The notes under the pieces were generated by a model. That model did not search any database and had not been told where the DNA came from. It saw nothing but the letters and a program-made list of their open reading frames with translations. A stretch of 64,000 nt of DNA from Drosophila persimilis (lineage: Eukaryota > Arthropoda > Insecta > Diptera > Drosophilidae): positions 1,176,728 to 1,240,727 of the forward strand of contig NW_020825355.1 of NCBI RefSeq assembly GCF_003286085.1, in the 5' to 3' direction. The position numbers and the translations under genes were made by a program. Of this stretch, positions 46,875 through 57,537 are shown in pieces. Every line of letters starts with the position of its first letter. Positions within the stretch are counted from its first letter, which is position 1.

Positions 46875-47417
46875 ATGGCCAAGCAGGAGGAGCCCATCAT
46901 GGATGGGCCCAAGCGGATGCAGAAGGAGCTTAAGCTCATGATAGAGGATACGAAGCTGCCGCAGCTCCGCTGCCTGGAGGTGGAGCCCAATAACATATTC
47001 AAGTGGTACGGCCTGCTGATGCCCGTCAGTCCGCCGTACGACAAGGGGGCCTACAAGCTGGAGATCGACTTCCCGCAGCAGTATCCGTTCAAGCCGCCGC
47101 GGCTCCACATCAACACCAAGATCTACCATCCGAATGTGAACGAGCGCGGACAGGTGTGCCTGCCGATACTCGAGACCGAGCACTGGCTGCCCACCTCCCG
47201 CATCGAGTCGGTGCTCAACTGCCTGCTGGCCACCATCAACGACCCGCAGCCGGACAATGCCTGGAGCATGGACATGGCCAACGAGTATCGGAACGATCAC
47301 AAGAAGTTCTTCAAGATAGCCGACGCCTGGGTGGACCGCTACAGCGAGCATCGGCCCACCGATGCCGAGCTGAAGGCGTTCGATCGCAAACGGAAGAAGG
47401 CAATGCAGAAAAATTAG
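46875..47417 (+). CDS. ubiquitin-conjugating enzyme E2, UBE2L3/UbcH7-like
   Basis: Intronless, 180 residues. E2 enzymes accept ubiquitin from E1 on a catalytic cysteine and pass it on with E3 ligases. The UBC fold spans about residues 10-162: FKWYGLLMP, the FPQQYPFKPP loop, HPN at 85-87, catalytic Cys95 in GQVCLPI, and W104. Numbering runs nine ahead of UBE2L3, so Cys95, Phe72 and Pro97 equal its C86, F63 and P88. UBE2L3 K96 is Leu105 here, and H119 is Asn128, so E3 contacts and reactivity may differ. It has a short N-terminal extension and a basic C-terminal tail (FDRKRKKAMQKN) beyond the usual ~154 residues. The start ATG has GCAGC before it and G after it and is the first in frame. It is close to, but not, the canonical Ubc10/Ubc84D types; I suspect the diverged E2 CG17030 of D. 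melanogaster, from memory. Absence of introns and divergence suggest retro-origin and possibly germline use (inference). Confidence 0.93.
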   Translation: MAKQEEPIMDGPKRMQKELKLMIEDTKLPQLRCLEVEPNNIFKWYGLLMPVSPPYDKGAYKLEIDFPQQYPFKPPRLHINTKIYHPNVNERGQVCLPILETEHWLPTSRIESVLNCLLATINDPQPDNAWSMDMANEYRNDHKKFFKIADAWVDRYSEHRPTDAELKAFDRKRKKAMQKN

Positions 47418-47464
47418 TTGGCAGGGAACCCGGGGGAGGGGGGCCTAAAATCTGGACTTTTTTG

Positions 47465-47990
47465 CCATCGATAGTTATCGAAAAATATACCAAATTATCT
47501 AAATTATCGAAAACTATCGATATTAATTATGCAAATTATAGAAATTTATCGATGAGAGTACTCCGAATTTCCCTTTGTAGCTAATAATAATCGATAACAC
47601 ATCGATTACAGCACTAAAGCATTATTCGAAGACTGATTATCGGTCAAACGATTATTTATCGATTCATGGGAATCGCTTGGACAGATTTCTTGAGCTACGA
47701 ATAATCGATAACATATCGATTAAAGCTATTTTGTGCTCTTAACCATTATTTGAAGACTGATTATCGGTTTAACGATTATTTATCGATTTTCTGCTCTTAA
47801 CCATCATTTGAAGACTGATTATCGTTTTAACGATTATTTATCGATTCATGGGAATCGCTTGGACAGATTTCTTGAGCTTCGAATAATCGATAACATATCG
47901 TTTGAAGCTATTTTCTACTCTAAACCATCATTCGAAGACTGATTATCGGTTTAACGATTATTTATCGATTCATGGGAATCGCTTGGCCAG
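47465..47990. repeat. CGATA/ATCGAT tandem array after the E2 gene
   Basis: Diverged units contain GATTATCGGTTTAACGATTATTTATCGATTCATGGGAATCGCTTGG and AATAATCGATAACATATCGATT-type blocks (shown here only by landmarks: TCATGGGAATCG at 47664, 47846 and 47970). Periods are 182 and 124 bp, the longer containing an internal ~58-bp duplication. A perfect TATCGATA occurs at 47515-47522. Confidence 0.85.
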
Positions 47991-49565
47991 ATTTCCCGAA
48001 CTGCTTGCCTCCTGCCTGCCAGCATTAGACCATCTAATTGGTATTCCCCCGTACAGTAGGCCCCCAAACAGGATGGACACTTCTGTTCGAAGCCCGCTGT
48101 GAGATAAATCATTTGGCTAACAGAAGCAGGAGTGTCACTGCCACTGCCGCTGCCCCACTGAGTAGTAGCAGCTGCCCCACGCGGTGTCTGGGTTTGCGGC
48201 ACAGCGAGCGGGCGACATTAGCCAGCATTTGGTACTGGGAGACGGAGACGGAGACGGGCAACCGTCATTGTCAGTGGCATATCATCATCATTCGCCCCAT
48301 CATACGCATCCGCATTCGCATTTGGGGCTACGCATTCAGCCTCATCCCACATCATAGTTTTCTTTGGGGGCGTGGGCAGTGTGGAGCGGTAGGGGGGTAG
48401 GTGGGTAGGGGGGTAGGGGGGAGTCGCGCACTGAAAATCTCTGCTGCTGGTCCCGGGGTCATATAAATTTCGGCAATGAATGAATCAACTTTACGAACAT
48501 CGAGAGAGAGAGGACACATGTGACTGCTTTACGGTCCTGGGTGCCCCTGTCCCCCCTGGCCCCCTGTCCCTTACCTCCTCGTTCCTTTCTTGAGTGTTTC
48601 TCCTCCCGATGTGTGTGTGTGTGTGTGTGTGCATTTTATGTGCTCGTGTGTGTGTTTTGGGCAGTTCACTTGATATGCTCACTGCCCGGGCTGTGTCCCC
48701 TGTCCCCCTGCTGTTTGGAGCCTGGAACTTGGACTTGTCAATGGCAGGAGACGGAAATGGGAAAATAGGGAGTGGGGGTGGGGGTAGTATGGGGGCGTGT
48801 GGGGAAAGTGGAAAGTGGCAAGTGGCAGTTTGGCAGTAGGGCATGTGGGGCCAGGCACCACTGATGCCGGGACTATAAGCTGCCACTATAATTACAGCAG
48901 AGGCCAAAGGCATGGAGATACTCGTATCAAAGCCAGGGCTAAAGATATTTGTATCTAGTTTCTTTACTGCTGGATTTAGTGCCCAAAGAGGAGGCGAGGG
49001 AGCAGGAGCAGGAGCAGGAGCAGAGACTGTGGATGGATAGATAACTGGTGTCCAAGAGCAACCATTGTGAAGATGGATTACCATGGAGGCAGCGTCGACA
49101 GTTTTTGTTTTGTTGGTTCTTTTTTTCTTTCCCGTCCATGTGCATGAGATGGTGTGTGTGTGGCATGTGGCATGGTGTGGCGTGGGGCGTGGGGCGTGTG
49201 CCAGTGCGTGTGTGTCTTGTTAAAACTGCCAACTGATTATTATCACCTTCCGAGGACTGACTGCCAGAGACCCAGTCATTGACACCCATTTCTAGGGGTG
49301 GGAGGCTCTTCTTCTCTTTCTGTGGCTGCCGCCCGAATCTCTGTCACGCCCAGCGCCCTCTAGTGGCTGTCACTGGCAGAAGTCGTTTGCTGTTTGCTTT
49401 CTTTCTTGTCTTTCTTTCTCTTTCTCTGATTCTGTTTCTGCTTTTCCACTGCTTTGGCCCACAGTTCATCTCCTTGTTTCTGTTTCTGTTTCTTCATCTG
49501 CTTCTTGTACTGCTTCTTGTACTGCGGCAATGAATCGCAGTTTTTGATTAGCTACAGCCACAGCA

Positions 49566-49650
49566 GGCAGCCCTGACGGACGAGTGCGGTGGGGCGGCAG
49601 CCCTGACAGACCACTGAGGTGGGGCGGCAGCCCTGGCAACCCTGGCAACC
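49566..49650. repeat. 30-bp tandem repeat, three copies
   Basis: GGCAGCCCTG starts units at 49566, 49596 and 49626, with GGTGGGGC at their junctions. Confidence 0.9.
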
Positions 49651-50719
49651 ATTTCTTTGCTTTTTTTCTGGTCTCTTCTCTCTTTTTTTTTTTTGGCATA
49701 TTTCCGTCGCACTTAATTACAGTTGTATTTTATGTTTACGTTTGCCTGCGGGAAATGAAATTTTTCACATTTTCACAGATCAAAAATTTGGACAATTTTT
49801 TTGAAGAATTTAAGAGCTTTAATGTGGAAATTTATGGAAGATAAAAATAGGCAAAAATTTCTTGGAAATAAATACTTTTTCGCTGCCAGAATTAGAGACA
49901 TTTTTTCATAGAGAATTTCAAGAAATTTCATTGAAATTCTGAACCTTTTTTTGCATTGGGCTTAGAGGGGAAATCACGCCGTAAATTCATAAGGAAATTA
50001 AACTAAAATTAAAACATTAAACGGTTCCAAATATGGAAACCTATCAATTTAATAGAAACACTTAAAAATTAATCCCATTAAAATAAATTCATGAAAATTC
50101 GTTTAATTTTGGGTTTTGTTTAAATTAAAGCCAATTTTTGATTTGCATTCCAAAAATTGGGTGTAATAATGCAGTAAAAATTGTCGATCGATTTTTGCAA
50201 TCATAACGGGGGCTCGACCAGGAGAGGGGGGTGGGGGGGTTCTGTTCGAACAATTTACGACCTGCGACCCATAAAATATGCAGCTTATAAATGGCATAAT
50301 TTATACACGCACACACACACACACACACATAGATACAGATGGACAAACAAAGTCAGATGGAGATACGAGGCCTTGTTAATTCTGGGTTTTTGGGGATCGT
50401 TTGTGGAGGGGGATGGTGGCGGGGTGGAGGGTCTTTGGGTGTATGCATGCCAAAAGTGGCTTACCGTACAAGTAAATAAATTGTGTGCCGCAGGCGGCTC
50501 CACAGATGCAGATGCCAGATACAAGATAGAAGCAGCAGGCGGAAAGAGAGAGAGCTTACCAGAGAGAGACAGAGAGAGAGAGAGAATTGTTGTTGTTGTT
50601 GCTGTTTCTGCCGTGTGCAGTGCTTGTAAAACCAATAAAATCAATTAAAAGGCACTCAACATGCAAACAATTATATGCAAATTTATTTATACACGAATAC
50701 ACAAGCACATGTTCCGGCT

Positions 50720-50720
<1 letters not shown>

Positions 50721-50759
<39 letters not shown>
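50721..50759. repeat. (GT)n microsatellite
   Basis: Uninterrupted GT run of 39 bases. Confidence 0.95.
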
Positions 50760-50761
<2 letters not shown>

Positions 50762-51125
50762 CAGGGCAGACAAGCAGAAAGAAAACCAAAGAAAAGCATA
50801 GAAGGCAAGGGAAAACAGTAACTCAAAACATTCTATGATCGGAGTAGTCGAGGCTTTTGATACCCTGGTAGATCAATCAATCAATCAAACCGATTGCATA
50901 TTAGATGTTATTATTAATAAATAAGGAGGTTTTTTTATACAAAGGTAATCTGTGGTACGTGTAGCGCGTAATGCGGCAGCATTCCTCGGTCGGTTTGTGT
51001 TTCAGCCAGGGACAGGATATTCTCTCTAAACTGTAATTTGCAGGGCCTTTTTTCCTAGAAGTATTGTATGTAGACACACTTATGGGACCAAAAGTAACAT
51101 GATATTTTTCTATATGTAGCAAACT

Positions 51126-51687
51126 GTGTTTAAAAATAAGAATACCCTCGGCAAAGGGTATCACGGCAGAGCAGAGTCAAAGCACAATCAAAGCCAGCGT
51201 CAAAGCAGTGCCGAAGTCAAAGTCAAAGCTAGCATAAAACGGTTTTTGTATTTGCATATGCAAGAAAAAGCAAGAAAAAACAAGAGGGGAAAAAAAAACA
51301 CAAAAACCAGCGACAAGAACAATCCTGCAAATAAACAACAAACGAGCCAGGGAAAAGGCGCAACAAAAAAGGGAAATAAAAATAGTCAAAGGCAGAAGAG
51401 GGACAGAGACAGGGAGAGTAGCAGCGACAGAGGCAGCAACAGTGGCGGCAGCGGGCAGAGGCAGTGGCAGCGGGCAGCGGCATCGGGCAGCGAAGTGAAC
51501 CTGTTGCGCAGCACACCACAACAAAAACGCATGAAATAAACAGCAACAATTACAGAACAGTAGAAAAGAGAAGAGACTGGAAGAGAGAAGAGAGCGGGCT
51601 CGGTACGGGATAGAAACAGGTCCGAACAGAATACGACATGCACAATTTAAGCCAAACAGGAGAGCAGGAAGTGCTTTAAAGGCAACG
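51126..51687 (+). other. purine-skewed leader-like segment ending at a strong donor
   Basis: The + strand is very rich in A and G with CAAAG, AACAAA and AGCAG words, as in many Drosophila 5' leaders. It ends at AACG|GTAAGT (donor 51688). The skew leaves the complement open for 304 codons (51177-52091), which reads as hydrophobic nonsense. It may be an alternative non-coding first exon of the gene proposed at 52.56 kb. No initiator was identified. Confidence 0.25.
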
Positions 51688-52550
51688 GTAAGTGGTAAAT
51701 GGAACAACAGGCAGGGAAACAAACTGAAATGGAACATCAACAACGGACCTGGGACCCGAAGAGCACAGCTCCCAGACCAACAAGTAAACCGAAAGAGAGC
51801 AGCTGCGAAAACTGACAGCAAGAGCAGGGACCAACAAGTGCAGTAAAGAGAGCGGATTGAAAGCAAAGTTTGAGTGCAGCGATTGAGAGGCAGTTGAAAG
51901 CGGATTGAAAGCAGGTTGAAAGCAATTGAACGGCCCACACGTGCAGCAAAGAGAATGAGAGATGAATGCAAAACGAAAGAGAAAAGGGAAAAGCAGGGAA
52001 GTTTTGAGAAAAATATGGAAAAACAGGAAACAGAAAGCAAAATATTAGTGGTAATAAAAGTGATAGCCAAACTGCATTTAAGAGACGGCAATTGAAATCA
52101 AAGTTGAAACCAAAATGGAAAGAGAGAGTCCGTCGAAGAGAGAGTTCCCACGCAGCTGCGCCTGCTCCGAGCGAAACTAGACCAAGCGGCGGGCCGGAAA
52201 CTGAAAGCGAAACGAGCCGAGCCGCGCCGCGCCGAGCCGAGCCGAGCCCTCGCGCAAACAAACAACCCGAGCGACGAAGAGAGCTGAAAGGCGGAACGAA
52301 TGGGCAATGAAACAGTTGATAGCTCAATTGTCTGTGGGGGTGGGGTGCGCTCGCCTCGTTAGCAGAGAGCGTGGCGTGGCGAGGCGAGGCGAGGCGAGCG
52401 CCTTTGCCTTTCGTTCGAGTTTCGTTTTCCATTCGTTTCTTGAAGCGCTGCCACCCACCCGCTGCTGCAGGGCCCCTGCTAGTGCTCGGGCTCTGCCACT
52501 GCCTCTGCCACTGCCTCTGCCAATGCCTCTGCCGCACGGCCAGTGCCACA

Positions 52551-52588
52551 GTTATCAGTCGTCGCGTGTGCGTGGCCATCATTAGTCT
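52551..52588 (+). promoter_or_regulatory. Inr + DPE-like core promoter
   Basis: TTATCAGTC is a perfect initiator with the A at 52557. Counting that A as +1, AGTCT begins exactly at +28 (52584), matching four of five positions of the DPE consensus RGWYV. No TATA box is present. Upstream DNA carries CTGCCACTGC and GAGGC repeats. Confidence 0.45.
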
Positions 52589-52884
52589 TCATTCTACTTT
52601 CGACGGTCTTTGTGTCAACAACGTGTTGCACGCTCTGCCACGCTCCCGCATTACCGTTACACTTTCAAACGCGAGTCGCCTCCCAAAAAGGTGGGTCGTT
52701 TATCAAAGGACCCCAAGCAGTGCTGCTACGTGTCGCGTGTGTGTCTGTTTGTCGTGCAACAAGTCGCAGCTTTAAATTAAATTGCAACAATCAAACATCA
52801 AACAAATATCACAAAAGTGTCTAAACAGTGTGTGTCTGTGCGAGAGTGCCACAATTCGAGGCAAGCCCCCCTCCCTCACCGCAA
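52557..52884 (+). other. candidate non-coding first exon
   Basis: From the proposed start site to donor GCAA|GTAAGT at 52885. The second half has the CA/AAC-rich texture of a Drosophila 5' leader (AATCAAACATCAAACAAATA). No long credible reading frame begins in it. It would be followed by an intron of about 4.6 kb to the acceptor at 57462. Confidence 0.4.
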
Positions 52885-54665
52885 GTAAGTTTCGTGCAAA
52901 AGTCAAACACAAATGAAAGCCTTAGATGCGAGTATTTTCCCGTGCAGCATACTTTTTGCGGCACTTCCTTCGAACCATTTTTTTCCGCTTTTTTTTTTGT
53001 GGGTCAATGGATGCTCAAACACTCGACAAATGCTCAAAGAACTCAAAGAAAACTCCTGGCAGTAAATGCAGTAAAAAACAAACTAAAGAAAACTACAGAA
53101 AAAAACACCAGAAATTATGTGATAAAAATATATTTACAATCATTAAAAAAAAAAATGAAAACGGCATATTTTTGTTGTATTTTTGCCAATTCTCTTCAGT
53201 GAATATTTTTTGTTGTTTAATGTTATATTATTTTAATTTAGTTGAAGTGCACACAAAATATAGAAAAAACATGGAAAAAAAAAATAGAAAATATTATATT
53301 TTGCATTTACGTAAATGTACTCCAAAATGCAATGAACTTTTGGTTTTCTGCTTAAATTATCGGAAAATGAAGGCAGAAAACCAAGAGGAAGTTTTTTCGA
53401 AAATTCAAGAAATGTTGTTGGAGGGTTTTTGTTTTGTTTAGCTTCCCTTTTCAAAAATTGTTTCCGCTCTGAAGGATCTATTCTTTAGACTCAAAAAATA
53501 GAATATATGTATATTCTCATCCTTTAAGTGGTCGAAAACTTTTGGAAAAGCCAACAAATCTCTGGGATAATTTTCCTCTTGGAATTTCATGTTCTCAAAT
53601 CTGTGCTGTGCTATTCTATAGATATTTTTTATTCATACACCCAGCAGCCTCCCTGCTGATGCTAAGTGGCACAGAAAACGGAAAACTTCTCCGACAAACA
53701 AACAAATAATAAAATGCCAACCAAACAAAGGCAAACAAATCTCTGGGACACAATTTTTTCTTATTTTTTTTTTTTCCTGGAATTTCAATTGAATTGAATG
53801 CTCCAGTTCTAAATCCTGCTGGTGCCGGTGCCGGTGCTGCTAGGGTGTCCTTTTCCACTTTTGCTTTCTCCAAAAGTTGTTTGGTTCTCTAAACTGTCGG
53901 CAAATTAACTTTGGGGGGGCCAAAAGGCGAATGGAAAACCCAAAAGGAAAAGCGGGAACATTTGACAAATCACAAACGTAAATAGATCCTTCTGCAGCAA
54001 CAACAACAACAACAACAACAACAGCAAAAGAGAGAAATTTTTAAATGTAATTTAAGTTTGTGGAACTCTTTTTTGAGGAGGTCTCTCTTGCCGCCTGCCG
54101 CCTGCCGCCCCCAACCCACTGACAAATGGCAGGAGCTAAAAGTTGGGAAAATTAAAGCATTAACCTTGGTCTGGGGCGAGAGCAACTCTCTCTTCAGTTC
54201 TCTCTGGGCCCCCCGTTTGGCCACAGCATAGACCATGTAATAGACTCGGAGCCAAAAACTAAATCACTGTCATTGCGGTTTTGGAGATCCACAAACCCAC
54301 AAATGACATAGACACACACACACACACGCATGGTGAATGGGAATGGAGATGCAGATACACAGATACAGATACGAAGTACAGATGCAGTAGAGTGCGGTCG
54401 ACGGGGTGAGGGGTGGGTGCTATTGTTAGGCAATGATTTGCAATTTGTTTGAAAAATCCATTCCCCCCCCACAGCCACACAAGGCAAACAATCGCAGGAA
54501 GGAGAGAGAGAGAGAGAGAGGGGGGGAGAGAGTGGGAGAGTTGGACAAATAAAAACCATAAGGCACACTGAGAAGATACAGCTTTGGCTGGAACTACTCA
54601 AAGATACAGATACAATTAGAAGTACTGAAAGATACAACAGAGCTAGAGCTAAAGCTACAGCCACA

Positions 54666-54806
54666 ATGGCATCTGTGGCTACAACTTTGCGGATTGTTGG
54701 ATTTGCTCTTCAGCAAATCAAGGGAAAAGCAGCAGCAGAAGCAGCAGCAGCAGCCGAAGAAAAGCCTCAGAAAGCGAAAGCAGGGGCGTGGGGCAATGTA
54801 GTATAG
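54666..54806 (+). CDS. possible 46-residue small ORF
   Basis: The start context ACAATGG is excellent. The peptide begins MASVATTLRIVGFALQQIKG and continues Ala/Glu/Lys-rich (EEKPQKAKAG) to TAG. The N-terminus could form an amphipathic helix. The poly-Ala part is a GCAGCA repeat, so it may be accidental. Confidence 0.15.
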   Translation: MASVATTLRIVGFALQQIKGKAAAEAAAAAEEKPQKAKAGAWGNVV

Positions 54807-56740
54807 AAAATGGCATGGCAGTCAATGTGCAACATCGTCAATTGCCGGGCAACCAAATGTACAACCCCTCTATACCCGATTGCCACCGCCACTCTGCCCC
54901 ATTCAGCATCGGCATTTGCATCTGCATTTGCATTCCCCACTTGCGCCCCACCCAGCACGGCCACGCCCCCCAATCCACAGTCCTCAATCGCCTTTATCCC
55001 ATATAAAACGAACTCCAGTGCCTTGCCTCATCAGCAATCCGCGACAATTCTTGGCAAACTACTTTTAGTGGCGCTCCACTTTCCCCCACCCCCGCCACTC
55101 GAGTGGGGATACGGATACTCCATCAACTGCTTAGAAGTTGGAAGGATGGCAGCAGGAGAGGCCGGGGGGGGGTGGACTTCCAATTTCATATGCGGAATAG
55201 CTGCCGCTGCTGGTGCAATGGGAACTGCATACAATTACAAGCAAAAGATGCAAAATGTGCACCAAAGTATCTGACAGATACTTAATAGCTGTAGCTACAG
55301 GAAAGGCAGAGAAAAGCGGCGAAAAGTGGCAGGAAAGGGGAGCGCGGGGTGCGGAGTGCGGAATATGGGCGAAACGAAAAGCCAGAGGAAAGTGTAGGAA
55401 ATGGCTTGGAATGCCAAAAACGAATTCATATTTGATGTACGAGTATGTATGCGCTGATGTTGCAACATCCCCATGCCCCGTGCCCCGTGCCCCTTCGACT
55501 CGCTGTAGATGTTCAAAGGAAATTCCAAATGAGATGTTTAAGCATATTTTGTGCTTGAAATGTGTTTTCTTTTTCTTTTTATATTCTTTTCGACTGCCAG
55601 AGTACAGTGGAAATCCCCTAAAAGCAACGAAGAAGGATCACAAAAGCCGTGAATGAATGATTGAATTTATATGGGCTTAAAATTACATGAAAGCTCGCCA
55701 GAAGAGCCCTGGGTAGATTCGAGAAACCAAGTAAAAATTCGGCTTTAAAGAAGGTCTTCGGGGCCTCGAAATCCTTGGAAAAAACAGCAAGGGAAGAGTT
55801 CTATGGGTGCCTTAGGAATTCAACATTATATTCTTAGGGAACCTGCCCTAAAAGTAGGAAAAGTCAGGCATCCCTTAGATACAAATCACAGAAATCTGGG
55901 GACAACAGATTTTTGGATTCCCAAAGAGAAACCCAAAAGATTTTCCACACAAAAACACAAATCTAGGGAAAATATAAGAAATTATGGAATGAAATCATAA
56001 AGCAGAGACCCTCCAATGTCCTGTTGTGGCAGGCTCCCCCTCCGACCCCCTCCGTCCCCCCCCGTCCCCCCTCCGTCCCCCTCCATCCCTGTTTATCTCA
56101 CACTCTCTGTCCCATCGCCTGACTGCCAATTAACATGTCAAGAGTCGTCGTTGTTGCTGGCTGGTGTCGGAAATTGTTGGTTTCTGGCTAGCGAAAGGCT
56201 TTTCCTTTTTGAAGAGCAGCAAAAGGCACAAGTTTTTACGCCTCGAGGCGCCGCCACGCGACGGATACCCCCCCCGTCCCCCGTCCCCCGTCCCCTTACG
56301 AAAGGACATGTGTTCTCCTGACAAACTTGGCTTTAAATCAATTAAATAAGTGTAAAGTGGAAGGGGGCGAAGGGGGAAGGGTGGGAGGGGGAACAAAGTT
56401 AGGAATTGACCAAACGCCCCCCCGCCCTGTAGTGGAAATGGAATTTTCAGTATCTGGGAATCTCAGTTAAGGGATACACGGATCCGAGTCCGACTCCGAC
56501 TCGGGCAAATGAAATGTCACGCAAGCAAATGAAATGTGAGATAAGATGGAGAGGGGAACGTTGCAGGGGGAGGAGCCCCAGGAAGCTATTAAATCTACAT
56601 AAAATTGTAGAAATGTGTGGCATGTTGAGCAATTACAACTCGAATGTCGGCTGGCGGCGGCGATGGAGGTGCATGTGGCATGATGTGGCATGTACGGCAG
56701 GGGGGGGGGGGGGGGGGAGGAGGAGGAAGGACGCACCTAT

Positions 56741-56995
56741 TCAGCTGCTGCTGCTGCTCATCTGAATGCAAAGCCCGTGCTCCATGTTTCTGCCTTCTCT
56801 CTGCCGCACCTTAAGAGCCGTTAGGAAATTGCACTTACCCCCACCCCCACCCCCACCCGACCCCTCCCTCCTTGCTTGTTGTGGGCCCCGCTTTTGTGGG
56901 CGTGTGAAAAAAGAATTAAAGTCAAGTGAGCGCACTGAGACTGAATACATAAAAACGGGCAGCAGCAGCACCGCCAGAAAGCCATGAAAAACCAC
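56741..56995 (-). CDS. possible secreted-peptide ORF, 84 codons
   Basis: The minus-strand ATG at 56995 is followed by a signal-peptide-like core (HGFLAVLLLPVFMYSVSV), then a basic segment (RPQKRGPQQARR) and a Gly run from GGGGGT repeats. A GTAAGT donor lies within the Gly run. No family was recognised; low-complexity DNA makes chance likely. Confidence 0.15.
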   Translation of the reverse strand: MVFHGFLAVLLLPVFMYSVSVRSLDFNSFFTRPQKRGPQQARREGSGGGGGGGKCNFLTALKVRQREGRNMEHGLCIQMSSSSS

Positions 56996-57462
56996 GGAAA
57001 ATGGCCTGGGAGATGGTCAGAGGGGGGCCTGCCAGGCAGCGGGAGGCGTGGCTGTATGCAGCACAAGAAGAGAACAACCGCCGAAACAACGAACGAAACG
57101 AAACGAACATCAACGTCAACGCCAAAGAAAAGCCGGAAAAATGCCCAAGCTGTTTGCCTGGCCACACAATGAATGGGGGATTCCAAGGGGAGGGGCAGCA
57201 GGGTGCTGGGAAAGACCTGTATTTGGATATTTTCCCGAGCGACAGAAGGTATAATTTTCGGCGCGACATTTGACACGCCCGCGACTAGAAGCCAAAGGCC
57301 CCCAACCCCTCCACCAAGGGACGTTGCCTCTAAAAAAAAAAAAAAGAAGCAAAATGCACAGGTCCCTTCTCTCTCCCTCTCTCTCTTGATGGCAAAGCGG
57401 TCCTTAAGATCCTTATCCTGATGGGAAGCCTGAACGGGCAATTATTTGGGCATTTATCACAG

Positions 57463-57537
57463 ATTTCCACTCGCGGATGAGTCCGAGCAACGAGGACAAG
57501 GACTTCAAGGATGAGCAGGCTGAGGGACAGCCAAAAG
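57463..57537 (+). CDS. candidate first coding exon of a spliced gene
   Basis: The exon lies between acceptor TTTATCACAG (57453-57462) and donor AAAG|GTGAAA at 57538. The ATG at 57477 opens MSPSNEDKDFKDEQAEGQPK plus one base of the next codon, with strongly GC-ending codons, 14 nt into the exon. Without splicing the frame ends three codons later. It would follow the non-coding exon at 52557-52884. The complement also encodes a leader-like peptide, so the strand is not certain. Confidence 0.35.

Larger units (their letters stand above)
47991..51125. other. non-coding spacer
   Basis: No gene supported. It includes GGGGTAGGGG runs near 48392-48420, TG at 48610-48631, CAGGAG repeats near 49000-49021, a three-copy 30-bp repeat at 49566-49650, an AT-rich gene-free block at 49700-50170, CA at 50308-50328 and a 39-base TG run at 50721-50759. 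Confidence 0.75.
52885..57462 (+). other. putative first intron / non-coding DNA
   Basis: AT-rich from 52900 to 53600, with (CAA)n at 53997-54023, CA at 54313-54328, GA at 54504-54533, GCAGCA near 54728-54755, a 17-G run at 56701-56717 and CCCCCA repeats near 56837-56858. A 46-codon frame at 54666-54806 and a minus-strand 84-codon frame at 56741-56995 are noted separately. Confidence 0.5.

Noticed and set aside
46728..47351. 207-codon minus-strand frame antisense to the E2 gene
   Set aside because: Shadow of the E2 codons; the sense strand has the complete UBC fold.
51177..52091. 304-codon minus-strand open frame, hydrophobic
   Set aside because: It is the complement of an A/G-rich strand with few chances for stops; composition is Leu/Phe/Ser/Cys-rich throughout, with no domain and no splice support.
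51737..52582. 281-codon minus-strand open frame
   Set aside because: Same cause as the neighbouring frame: strand skew and GCC/GAGCC repeats; no protein-like pattern.
52926..53441. 171-codon + strand frame after the donor at 52885
   Set aside because: Poly-A/T-driven Lys/Asn/Phe composition typical of AT-rich intron sequence.
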